Part shown: positions 1-10,001 of the stretch, piece by piece
Layout: each line of letters begins with the position of its first letter
How positions within the stretch are numbered: the stretch's first letter is position 1
Assembly (NCBI GenBank): GCA_015680685.1
Contig: MNCI01026966.1
Span: 1,185-65,184, forward strand
Length of the DNA: 64,000 nt
Direction: 5' to 3'
Source: Gnetum montanum
Lineage: Eukaryota; Streptophyta; Gnetopsida; Gnetales; Gnetaceae
The notes under the pieces: generated by a model
The model's input: only the letters and a program-made list of their open reading frames with translations
Told to the model about the DNA's origin: nothing
Database searches by the model: none
Made by a program: the position numbers and the translations under genes

Positions 1-229
1 GTGATGGTGTATGCAGACTGTAAGCGACTGTGAAAGGGACCTGAACTGCTATACTGCAATTGATTCCTGGTGCCGTGTGCTCCCCTCAAGAAACCGTAAG
101 GCACCGGAACCAGTTACCATTTATTAGAAAAATATGAGACCATTACCGATAACAATGAATAGAAATTTCCAAAGCTATCACATTGTTACATTAGAAAGTT
201 GAATCGTTTTTAGGACTTTCCATGTTTAC

Positions 230-290
230 GTAGGAGGCATGTTTCCACAATTGTCACAATGTAGGAGGCATGTTTCCACAATTGTTACAT
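230..290. repeat. Two-copy 31-bp tandem repeat
   Basis: The unit beginning GTAGGAGGCATG and ending near CAATTGT is present twice head to tail (230-260 and 261-290) with only one or two differences. It is a simple local duplication in non-coding DNA. Confidence 0.85.
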
Positions 291-1004
291 TCCTTTCTTC
301 TCTCTACCTTGTTGGAGCTTTGACTTTTTCTACTTCATCATTGTTTCTAGCAACTAGCAACTGTTTTTGTTTCTTTTTCAACTGATTCCTTGGTTGCTGA
401 TTTGTTATGCTTCTCTCAACCAATCTCTTCTATATTTTAAGACATGAAAGCTTCTCCCCAAGAATCATCCTAATTAGACTTTTCTTGGTGTTTAGCTTCT
501 ATTGTGCATTGGTGAAAACTGCCCCAAACATTCAAACAAATGAAGCATGTGAAAGTGAGAAAACTAAATTCATCCAAAATCCAAAGTAAGAATGGACTTT
601 TGGTTGATGTGCCACGTGTGGTTGTTTTGCAAAAAGCTCTCATAATGTGCTATGTTCAGCAGCAAGTCACATATGGAATAAAAGGTGTTCTTGTTGCCAT
701 CTTTCTAGAACACTTCACTTGTTTTTCTTTTCTCTAATGCTTGAATGGAAAATGTTATGTTTTCAAGCAAACCAACTCTTTATATAGTGTACGAAAAATT
801 TGAAATTCCCACTCGGTTTAATAACCAACTTTCCCACTCGACCAAAACTTATTCAATTTCCATCACCATATGGTTGGCTAATTGAAATCCCACTATGTGG
901 TTATCTAAACCACCACTCCCCTTAAAGTGTAGTTATGACACATAATAAGTAATGCTTACTTGTGATAATTAAATTTGATATTTGTACTAACACTTTTACA
1001 TGCA

Positions 1005-1175
1005 CATATTCTATTATATCATATATATACATGTCTTAATATATGTATATGATATACACATATATTATGATTATATATTATTCTTATATAAGTATGTATA
1101 TATATTATTTTATTATATATATAATCACTAGGTAAATATATTTTAAATCTTATATATATATATATATATATATAA
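1005..1175. repeat. AT-rich low-complexity tract with (TA)12 microsatellite
   Basis: Dense TATA/ATAT sequence ends in a pure (TA) run of about 12 units at 1151-1174. It lies immediately past the decayed integrase tail of element 1 and probably arose after the element died. Confidence 0.85.
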
Positions 1176-1189
1176 AGTTGTGGGTGACT

Positions 1190-2316
1190 ATCCAAAGTAA
1201 TGTTTTATATGTAAAACATTATACAAAAATTACAATTCCATTTCACTTAATGTGGATAATTTGTATGTGTTTTTCGATAATTGTTTCTTGATCTGAAATG
1301 GACCCATCCATCTTATTGAAAATTTATTTAGCTTTTTCATATTTCATAATAAAACTAGATCACTGGCTTTAAAAATTCTTTTCAAGGCCTTTCTATGGAA
1401 CAATCTTTTAACTTTAGAAGTATTCTTTAATAAATTACATTTTAGCTTTATCCATTTTAGCTTTTCTTTTAATAAGCAAGGCAATGAAACTTCTATTTTT
1501 ATTGAATTTTTCACTATACTTTTGCATAAAATTAGAGTTGAGCTTATAATTTTATTCGTAATTCTTGCAAGAAAATTATAAACCAAATTATAAGATGATG
1601 TCTGAATAGTTTTTTTAAACCTAATACGGTCCATGATGTGGATTTCAAGTACTCGATCCAATTTTCTGAATTCCCTTCCTTTGACTTTTTAATATAGGAA
1701 ATAAGCTTTTTATTTGGAGATTCAACTAAGCCATATCCTTGTAGATAATAGTTAGAAGAAGAGAAAAGAAAAATGCATTTCTTTGATGCCCATGTTATAA
1801 GTTCTTCGGATTGAAAATAAGGTCCATTATCAGATGACAATGATTTAGGAATACCAAAGTGACTTAGAATATAATCTTCTAGGAACTTAACTACATTCAA
1901 TGCTAAACTATTTCTTAAAGCTTTTGCTTTAGATCATTTAGTAAAATAATCAGTGGCTGTGAGACTAAGCTCATGTTTAGCTCTTGAAGGAGTAATTGTG
2001 CCAATAAAATCTAAGCCCCATTGTTAAAATGGCTTATTTGCAATCACCAGTTTCAAAGGAGCTCTTGCTCATTTGATTTTTGGTCTATGAATCTAACACT
2101 TATAACATTTTTTAATTTTTGAGTTAATATCTTGATACATGCTAGGCTAATAAAAATCATAGCAGAGTATATGTTGCATAGTGGACTTAGGAGATCATAA
2201 AATAAATTAGCATGATCATGGAATTGTTCTAAGATAGGATTGACTTGATCATCATGAACACATTCCAACAAAACCCCTCTATAGTCCTTTCTATATAATA
2301 TTCCATCTTTAACCAC
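1190..2316 (-). pseudogene. Integrase of element 1 (decayed)
   Basis: This is the Ty3/gypsy integrase that would insert the cDNA copy. The N-terminal zinc-binding region (about 2316-2053) starts with DGILYRKDYRG and contains a FHDHA histidine motif, with the cysteine pair in a shifted frame. The catalytic core follows (about 2045-1450). All three acidic residues can still be read: D in GLDFIG, D in SSDNGPYF and E in GLVESPNKK. A frameshift near 1600 moves the frame to a segment with SYNLVY, and the C-terminal part shows WMGPFQIKK near 1290. Several stops make it non-functional. It is the last recognisable domain before the AT-rich flank. Confidence 0.85.
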
Positions 2317-2329
2317 AAATTTATTTGCT

Positions 2330-2888
2330 TTTTTGACAAAAAGCTATTTTCTCACTTGCAGTTAAATAATTCAGAACCTTTCTTGTGTTTAGGAATTCTA
2401 GAATTTCATCATACCAATTTCTTCCATGAGTTCTTAGCACACATATCTTATTTTTTTCTAGCCATTAACTTGGCTAATCTCATTTCTTTAATAGTTTTTC
2501 ATATTTCCAATGAAAATTTGAAACCTTGAAGCTTTATAAGCCACTTCCCTCTTTTCAATCCAATTTCATTTTGAGCCAAGAATTGTTTGACCATAGGCTC
2601 TATTAGCATAATATGGACCAATGAACTTTCCAAGTAATATTTGAAATGATGAAGTACTTTAATGACTGTGAATGTTAGGTTCTCTAAGTTTGAATAATTT
2701 AGTTTAGAACCTTTTAGTTGATACCCAAAAAATCCAATTGGTTCATCTTGACGTTCATCTTTTTTAGTTAAAATAGTAGTAATTGATTCCTCTGAGGCAA
2801 AAGCATAAAACTAAAAATATTTTTTAATTTTTAATTTTATCAAGTATGGAGCTTCTTGAATAGCCTATTTAATCTCTCTTGAGGTTTT
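2330..2888 (-). pseudogene. Gypsy-type RNase H of element 1 (decayed)
   Basis: This is the RNase H that normally follows RT in gypsy elements and degrades the RNA strand of the hybrid. Visible motifs are AIQEAPYL (RT-RNase H connection), FASEESITTILT, PIGFF, LNYSNLE and an HFKYYL segment, in the order expected for this family. Stops interrupt it. It is separated from RT by the solo LTR. Removing the LTR and one TSD copy joins the two sides in the expected frame. The stretch 2330-2480 is degenerate linker towards integrase. Confidence 0.75.
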
Positions 2889-3776
2889 TGATGAATCATG
2901 ATTCATTAGGCTTTGATATCAGACCTGTGATATCGCGTACATGATATCGGGTACGCGATATCGCGGCCTGGCTAGCGATATCGGATGTGCGATATCGTGA
3001 CTTCTGTGCAGGCTTATAAATACAGATGTAGGCACAAAGAGTTGGGAGTTAGTTTTGAGTTTTCAGTCAATAGATAGTAGTTCGTTTATTTTTAGTTCTT
3101 CTCAACCCTTTCCCCCAGTGCATGCCCACAGTGTGATGATTGTAATTGTACAGAACCTTTATTTGAGTGTGACGTACTTGGACATGCACATGATCGAAAA
3201 TAAAGATCGAGATTACTTCATCATTGTAGCATTCACTTAGTTTAATTATTTAATTGTTATTGTTATTTATTTCTTTCATAGTTAATATCTCTTCACCCTA
3301 AATTCCTTAAACATGGAATGAGTACAACTTAATCACAAGCATTCAAGTGTGACTACTTGGTATCCTAGTAGCATACCTAGGTGATGTGCTTGGTAATCCC
3401 TGTGGTAGTCATGCACGAGGTCCAAGATGTGTACGAATGATTAAGGAATGGATGCTCATCGCACTTAGGCTAGCGTAGATTCTCTCTCCTACTTCTAATT
3501 AGCTTAACTCTCTCTCCCTTTTCCTACTAGCTTAATTAAAGTTATTTTCCATTGCCTCTAGGAGTAGCACTAGGTTAGAAACCACATCATACACCTCCCT
3601 CTAGACTAAACCATACATGAAAAAGCATATACTAGTCTAGGTGGGAAGATAGCAAACTACAATCAATGAGTAACTATCTAGATACCATAACTAGCCCATC
3701 TGCGGAGTTCAATTGAATCGTGCATGAAATGCTTGTATTTGTATGGTTGAGTGTAGGGGTACCTGACCACTCATCA
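2889..3776 (+). mobile_element. Solo LTR inserted in element 1
   Basis: An 888-bp insert begins TGATGAATC and ends CACTCATCA. It is flanked by GTTTT (2884-2888) and GATTT (3777-3781), a 4/5 target-site duplication. Its last ~60 bp align well with the LTR ends of element 2 (same GACCACTCATCA terminus), so it belongs to the same or a sister family, in the opposite orientation. No internal region is present, which indicates LTR-LTR recombination. It carries a TATA box (3015-3022) and an AATAAA signal near 3199. A 61-codon frame at 3055-3240 lies inside and looks like a chance ORF. Confidence 0.8.
2915..3022 (+). promoter_or_regulatory. Phased GATATC palindromes upstream of LTR TATA box
   Basis: GATATC occurs six times, starting at 2915, 2929, 2943, 2957, 2975 and 2991. 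The first four are exactly 14 bp apart. Most are followed by G, and the cluster is CpG-rich against an AT-rich background. The TATA box TATAAATA lies at 3015-3022, just downstream. Position and phasing suggest the U3 promoter or enhancer block of the LTR; which protein, if any, binds is unknown. Confidence 0.55.
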
Positions 3777-4836
3777 GATTTCTCTGATTTTGGTGTTTTC
3801 CTTACTTGGATATCTTTCTTGAGCATACGCATCAAATGTTTAGTAATTTTGATGGATGCTAGGATAAACTTAATGAAATTTATCTATTCAAAGAAAGATC
3901 TAAGAGACTTTTTATTCATTGGATGCTCAATATTTTGTACTACTTGAATTTGTGTGTCATCTATAGCAATTCCTTCTTGAAATATTACATGACCTAGCAA
4001 ACTTCCAGACTTAACGACAAACATACATTTTTTAGGATTCAATGAAATACCATACTCATGACATCTGTCAAAAGTTGTTGGAAATGATTGATATGATCTT
4101 CCTTGCTTTTTGAATACACAGTGATATCATCTAAATAAAACACAATGAAGTTTCCTATTAAACCTTAAAAAGCTAAGTCCATTTCTCTTTGGAAGATAGC
4201 TCCTACATTTGACAATTTGAATGACATTCTTTTGTAAGCAAATGTCCCTCATTTGGTGATAAATGTTGTTTTGTATCTATCACCCTTATCTACCATAATT
4301 TGATTATAGCTTGAAAACCCATCTAGGAAAGAGTATCCTTGATATCCTAATACTTTGATCAAGATTTCATCAAGTATAGGAAGTGGGTATTTATCTTTTT
4401 TAGAAGCTTCATTCAAATTTTTGAAATCTACATAAAGCCTAATATCACCATTCTTCTTTCTTACTAGTACAAGGTCAGCAAGCCATGTCAAATACCAAAC
4501 TCAATGTATGATTTGAGCTTGCAATAACTTCTTAATCTTAGCTTCCATAACTGGTTCAAATGATGGATTGAATTTTCTTTACTTTTTCTTAACTATCTTA
4601 CAACCATTTATTAAAGGAATTTTATGTGTCATCACGTTAGGTCTAAAAGCTTTAAGATCATCATAAGAACAAGTGAAATTCTCTAAATTATTCTTTAATA
4701 GTAATAACAATTTTTTTCTGAAATCTAAATTATCTTCCTTTATGACATTTAACATCTTTGGTATCTCAGTAGATTTGAGATTTACTATTTCATAAGCTTG
4801 AAAATTAGAATTCTGTATATCTTTTCTGGTGAGCAA
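3777..4836 (-). pseudogene. Reverse transcriptase of element 1 (decayed)
   Basis: This RNA-dependent DNA polymerase domain begins with the lead-in region (4836-4579; CSYDDLKAFRP, HKIPLINGC) and continues through ADLVLVRKKNGDIR, VDFKNLN, KYPLPILDEIL and SFLDGFSSYNQI. The catalytic motif YLDD is intact at 4126-4137. The C-terminal part (GISLNPKKC, LLGHVI, EGIAIDD, LRSFF) is in another frame after a frameshift near 4070. It ends at the solo LTR. Unusually, an archaeal-type RNase H precedes this domain instead of following it. Confidence 0.9.
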
Positions 4837-4925
4837 ATTTTTAGTAAAATGTGTTCTTAATGGATCACCTTTTTGGAAATAAAATTATACTTAAAACTTG
4901 ATGCTGTTTCATGTGTGATTTGACT

Positions 4926-5468
4926 TTATAATTCTTGCTTATTCTTTAGGAACCTGAGCACTTGATCATCATCTTCAAATATTTGTAAATGTTTTATTGG
5001 TTGATGCTCATTTTTAATTACTCCCCCTTCGTAATTTTCTATCCTTTTTACATCTAATGTTGAAGCTACCTTCACTAAATCATCTACTATGTGGTTATCT
5101 TTCCTACCTATATATTCTATTTGATGGTGATGAAATTGACCCAACAATTTGTAGACAAGCTCTTTATAAGGTTGCACGAATAAGCTTTTGACTAAACAAT
5201 TTCCCTTGACTTATTTAGAAATCAATCTTGAATCTCCTTTTATGGTGATTACCTTGATCTCCATTTCCAATGCTATTTTAATTTTAATACTCAAAGCTTC
5301 ATATTTAGCCTTGTTATTTGTGCAAGAGAAAGATAGATGAATTTTCTTAAATATTTTTTGGAAATTATATTTTACTAGAACTACTTCTACTCCTACACCT
5401 TTGGAGTTACAAGAACCATCAAAATATAATTCCCACTTGCTTTCATCTTGAGATTTCTCCTTTTCCAA
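4926..5468 (-). pseudogene. Archaeal-type RNase H (aRH) of element 1, located before RT
   Basis: A second RNase H, distinct from the one after RT, shows WELYFDGSCNSKGVGVEVVL at its start, then FSCTNNKAKYEAL, IKGDSRLI and YIGRKDNHIVDDLVKVAS. This is the order of plant Tat-type archaeal RNase H domains. The catalytic Asp residues (YFDGS, GDSRL, VDDL) are readable. The Glu usually seen in the A-E-Y motif is Lys here (A-K-Y), consistent with one G-to-A change that would inactivate the domain. A stop splits it near 5210. In the usual Tat arrangement this domain lies between the gypsy RNase H and integrase, so its position between protease and RT is odd. Confidence 0.85.
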
Positions 5469-5559
5469 GTTATAAACTTCTTGAAGTGTGCAAATTTTTC
5501 ATTCAATAGCTCTTGTTTTAACAACTTTGTTCTTTCCATTTTTAGTAATGTTTTCCATC

Positions 5560-5800
5560 ATCAAAGGCTCACTATATATGTATATTTGATTTGGCTCCCC
5601 TTTTCAAGATAGCCACATATGTGAGTAATCTGTTAAAGTCCACTTGTTCAGGAATCTCCACTCTAGTCCACTTGAACAATCTTTTTATTGGATTTTTTAG
5701 GAATCAAATCAAGTTTTTTGCATATAGATAATGACATAATAGTAGATGTAGCTCTAGAATCAACTAGATAATTTTGAAGATATTTGTTTTTGAACTACAT
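5560..5800 (-). pseudogene. Aspartic protease of element 1 (decayed)
   Basis: A retropepsin-like segment reads YLVDSRATSTIMS, where the family has D-S/T-G-A. The catalytic Asp is kept, but the Gly is Arg in this copy (G-to-A). The following SICKKLDL helix is typical of plant gypsy proteases. It lies between the gag remnant and the aRH domain and would have processed the polyprotein. Stops and frameshifts follow around 5650. Confidence 0.7.
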
Positions 5801-5955
5801 TATGAAAGAAAAAGAAGGAGCTTCTTTATTAGGAGTACAAGCATAGCTAGTTTTTGTTGTCTTATCAATGTTGGATACATAGCTTAACTCTAATTCTCCA
5901 ACTTTGCTTTTAGTTTTAAGAAGCTCTAAAGCTTTTCTCTGTTGATCTCCTATAT
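5801..5955 (-). pseudogene. gag-PR linker of element 1, part after the element 2 insertion
   Basis: A short coding remnant (HIGDQQRKALELL and onward) joins exactly to the gag segment ending at 27265 once element 2 and one copy of GTAAT are removed. That gives independent support for the insertion breakpoints. No catalytic motif is visible in this piece; it leads into the protease. Confidence 0.75.
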
Positions 5956-5960
5956 GTAAT
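5956..5960. other. Left target-site duplication of element 2 (GTAAT)
   Basis: GTAAT directly precedes the LTR terminus TGATGAGTGG. The same five bases follow the far LTR at 27260-27264. A 5-bp duplication is usual for Ty3/gypsy integration. Confidence 0.85.
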
Positions 5961-6904
5961 TGATGAGTGGTCAAGGAACCTCTACACCCAACTATATGAA
6001 TCACAAAGCGTTCATGCATGATCTAGTCAAATTTCATGGACTCTATAGTTTCCAGTACACTAGTATGCTAGGAAGTGAACCTTTTCCTAAAGGTCATTCA
6101 TTGTCTTCCTAATTACACTTGTGATGCACATGGTATGGTTAAGTGTAATCGAGGAATACGATTTTTATTGCTTTTTGTTTTATGTTCTTTGATGCTTAAA
6201 GTTGAGAGATGAAATAATTTAACAACTAATTTAGTTTAAGTAATTAACTATTCTCTAACTTGTCCTAGCATAAGAATCTAGTCCCATTTTCTGTACATGT
6301 CTTGAACAAACGTATCCATTGTTGGGTTACCAAGCTCTATGCTATTGAGTGCCCCAAGCAATAATTTTGCTGAGATTACCAAGTGAATACATGTTTACAC
6401 TTGAAGAGATTGTCCTTGTGTATTTAACCTATTTAGCTTATCTTACTAAATCACTTAATTAGCTTAATTAGTGAGAAACATTGAACAAATAACTAATAAC
6501 ATTAAATGCAAGAATAAAACATTTAAACTATCCAAAATGCTACAAGGTTTATCAAGAAGCTTGTCTTTATTGTCATACATATTGGTGTGGTTTAGGTACA
6601 ATAGTGCTTGAATAAAGATTCATACACTCAATGATTGCTATTGCGGGCACTCGAAAAAATATTCTAACTTTCAAATGAACAAAATTCAAGAGCTCTGCTT
6701 CTATTATGACTTTTATTTTCATAAACATGATTGGGAGCTGGTATTTATAGTTTTTTCTATAGTCCTACGTTGATGGGACCTTAGAGACGTGGCAAACACT
6801 ATGTCGACGGAGCCTCGTCAATGAGGCAACATCACATAAACATTGCCCCATCAATGAGGCCACATCAATGGGGGCACATTGACATGACACATTGACATTC
6901 ATCA
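5961..6904 (-). mobile_element. 3' LTR of element 2
   Basis: It aligns with the LTR at 26328-27259 throughout, for example the shared blocks around 6040-6260 and 26400-26620. It starts TGATGAATGTC (minus) and ends CCACTCATCA. The minus-strand TATA box lies at 6742-6750. Substitutions between the two LTRs are frequent, so the insertion is old. Confidence 0.88.
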
Positions 6905-6930
6905 TACCCCCATGACTAAATGAAAACTCA
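6905..6930 (-). other. Polypurine-like tract of element 2
   Basis: On the minus strand the LTR start is preceded immediately by CATGGGGGTA. A short G-run of this kind at the 3' LTR border is where plus-strand DNA synthesis would be primed. It is short and partly decayed. Confidence 0.5.
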
Positions 6931-6989
6931 TCCTTGAGTTCCCTTAAAAAATTGGGAAGTTATGGGATTATTAACTAATTCTTAACAAA

Positions 6990-9959
6990 AAAAACTAAGT
7001 TAACAAAATTGAGTGCATGAGTGTACAAATTAACAAATTACAAAAAATGGTGGTGTTCACGATAAAAAATTGAACACCATTACATGACTATACAAAAATT
7101 GGATAGCATATCTTTTTATGGCATGAAGGTGGTGGAGAAGATCAAACAGTCCTAGGCAATGGAGGTTCCTAAGGTTCTGAAGGACCTTCATCAGCTTTAG
7201 GCATGTGTGGTAGTTGAGGTAGCTATGGCTATCTTGCTGTGGTTGCAACCCCTATTGGAAGGTGAAAGGCATCTAGTAATGCCTTTATCTTCTCTTACTT
7301 GCTCTAGGGATCATTCATAGTCCATGTAGCATCACTAATGTGGGTTGGAATGGGGAGATCCCATGGATAAGGCATTATTGGAAGCATCTCCTTCACAGTG
7401 ACAAACCTGGAAATGAACTATTTATGTTCAATATTGAACACCCTAACTACATTTTGCATCTCTTGGTAGTTGTTCATCCTCTTGGCTAGGTTCTTGGTAA
7501 TTGATCATTGATCAGTGAATTATGCCTTAAGAACTTTGAGTTTAGTGTTTGCCACTAGAAGCTTTTGCTGGGTGTGTTTATGATGCTTGAACTTGGCCTC
7601 ATACAACAAGTATGAGCTGGCTTCCTATTTCTTGATTTTTGACCATGCTTGTCTAGCAGTCAACATGGCCAAATTTGCATAATGGAGATTGGAAAGCTCT
7701 ATATATTTTGTCATCTCCTCAATTTGTAGCTCCTTCATGCATATTTCTACTTTGTTGTAGACATCTATCCCATCAATGATGGGTTTCCACACTTCTTTCC
7801 CTTGCTAGAGTTGCTAGAGGGGTTCATTCACTTTTTCCTTTACCAACTAAATGTGTTTTTCATTTACTTATTTTTGTAGATTGACATACTCTTTGTAATG
7901 ATCTTTGAATTTCTCAAATTTGAGAGCTTATGATTTTTAGGTGACTACCTTGATTGTAGTTTTTGGCAAAGGGAGTGGACCTCCTCCAAGGAGAGATTTC
8001 TATTTTCTACTATCAATCTCCTTAGTTTTGTGTTTACTTTGGCCTCATAGTATTGATGGATGAAATCTATTAATTGTTGCTTGTGCTCATCAACATTCTG
8101 TAGGTGATGGTTCTTTATGGTCAACCATATGTTCTTTTGGCAAGGTTGATCTAAGGCCTTTTGAATCTTGTGCTGTGTAGCCTCTTCTAAATATTAGCAG
8201 AACACCATCATCTGCATTACACCCTCAACCCCTTTCAGTTTAGTATGAAGCTATTTCGTAGCTTCATCTCTTGTTAGTGTTGGGTTGAAAAATTTGGGTT
8301 TGGTAATCTTGGCTTCTAACTCAACAACTTCCATAGCTATGCATTCATTTAGCTCCTTGGCTATTTCAAGTTCTCCCTCCAAGATGATATTCTAGTCCCT
8401 TTCCTCTAGCAGCTCCAATTGGGTTATGCTAATATTATTTGGAAGATTAAAGACATCTGAAAGTGGTTGCCCAATTTCCACTGGTTGATCTAGTAGTTCT
8501 TCATGCTATGATCCATTTATTCTACCACTTGTGGTTCCTATAGAAATTTGCACACCTTTGAGTGTAGTGATATCTAGTGTAGATGCCATAGGTGCATTAA
8601 GTTTTTTGGCAATCTAGTTAGTAATTACTTCCATTGTAGTCTCCTACCCTTAGTGCAACATCACTAATATAGTTACCCCTTGATCCTCCTCCAAGTGCAC
8701 TGAGAAGGTTGGAAGATTCCCAAAGATTTTTAGGAGTGGTTGTTATTCAGTGAGAGATATTGTGGCCTCTCTAGTGCTTAGATTTAACCTCATGAGAATC
8801 TGTGTTCTTTAGGTTGAGAAGATGGATCCACCTCCACCCATCAAAATGATTTTTTGGGCCATCTCATTCAGGTGACTCATTGCTGGTCCATACATGGATG
8901 GGTCCCCAACACTCATGCCTACTTGTTGCTCTTGTTCACTCAAGAGCCATTCTTGATATTCATGCAACTATTGGGCAGTTGAAATAATGTTTGGCATTGT
9001 TGTTTGAGTGGCAGGTCGAGGTGGTGGTCACTTATCCTCTTCTTGGATAGTCATTGCTGGTGTCTTAACAACATCATTGGTGTAGCAAGCTATTCCTGCC
9101 CTCTGACAAAGTTTCCTGATGATGCATGAGAAGGGGGAATGCATTTCTTCCACATTCATCTTCTTTAAACCACTTCTCCATCTCTAGATAGGTTAGCTAT
9201 GGAAGGTTAACAGAGAATCTCCCACTTAGAGTGATGCATGCTTGGGTTGAGAAGGTAATGATTTTGCTTGGCCTTACTGTGGGATTGAGGTAGAAGGATG
9301 CAATCTTGTAATGAATCCTCTCTACTAGTGTAAGTGTGTCAAAATCCTTATGATTGACACCATAGCACCATTGAATCCATTCTTTATTTATGCTAGGATC
9401 TACCTACATTGGAATCCCAACAAGACTTGCTTCTATTTCAGGCAACCCAAGTGTTGCAACATTGGCCTACATCAAGTAGGAAATTGAGATGTCCCTAATT
9501 TTCACTATTGATCCAAGCTGCTTATTATTCTAGAATAGGAATGTCTCTCCCATGTACCACTTCCCAGTGGAAGATATGATTGGCCACATGGGAGAGTCCT
9601 TTAGCTGGTCTTATACTTCTTTTGGTGCTTGATCTAGGAATGGACCAAAGTTCAACTTTTGGAGCATTATTTTTTTGGACCTCTCCCGAATTGATTTGAT
9701 TCAAGAAATTCTCTGTTAAGGCCACCTCTAGATTTTCTTGTGGTGTTGACGCATCATCTCAATGAAAGTATTTTGTTGCTGCTACTAGTTCTAGAATCTC
9801 TTTGATAGATTTCACTTTTGCCTCTTCTCTAAGAGGACCTTTGGTGTGGGTTACCATTGGTTCTTCTTGGGCTTATTCTTGGCCTGTTCTTATTTTATGC
9901 CATTTCTCTCTTAGTTGAGATGGTCCTACTTCTTATGTGTGCTTTTCCTTTGATGCCAT
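6990..9959 (-). pseudogene. Unassigned third ORF of element 2 (position of Athila env-like ORF)
   Basis: A long decayed frame starts at an ATG (9959) reading MASKEKHT and runs to just before the 3' LTR. Recognisable stretches include VALTENFLNQINSGEVQKNN, HVANHIFHWEVVHGRDIPIL (9725-9525 frame), ANVATLGLPEIEASLVGIPM, EWIQWCYGVNHKDFD and CITLSGRFSVNLP. A charged, heptad-like second half follows (LEGELEIAKELNECIAM, VDEHKQQLIDFIHQYYEAKV). I do not recognise a domain. Athila elements carry an ORF after integrase that has been called env-like, and position is the only basis for that comparison. I saw no clear signal peptide or membrane helix. TAG stands directly before the ATG and could be a splice acceptor for a subgenomic mRNA. 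Confidence 0.55.
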
Positions 9960-9996
9960 CTATGGTTGCAACACATCCATGGATTAGTAGATCCAA

Positions 9997-10001
9997 TGTG
10001 T
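9997..10001. other. Left target-site duplication of element 3 (TGTGT)
   Basis: TGTGT borders the LTR end at 10002, and the identical five bases follow the other LTR at 17955-17959. Confidence 0.75.

Larger units (their letters stand above)
1..1190. other. AT-rich flank beyond integrase of element 1, no supported gene
   Basis: No gene could be supported here. Two short overlapping plus-strand reading frames (407-589 and 540-737) resemble nothing I recognise and read like chance frames. A G-box-like CACGTG lies near 612. On the minus strand the stretch directly follows the integrase tail of element 1, so it should hold that element's 3' end. A purine run (minus AAGGGGAGTGG, near 910-922) and a minus-strand TATATAAAG near 780 could be a polypurine tract and an LTR TATA box, but I found no matching LTR elsewhere, so this remains a guess. 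Confidence 0.4.

Noticed and set aside
407-737. Two overlapping short plus-strand ORFs near the left edge
   Set aside because: No recognisable domain, no third-position pattern, and AT-rich text where such frames arise by chance.
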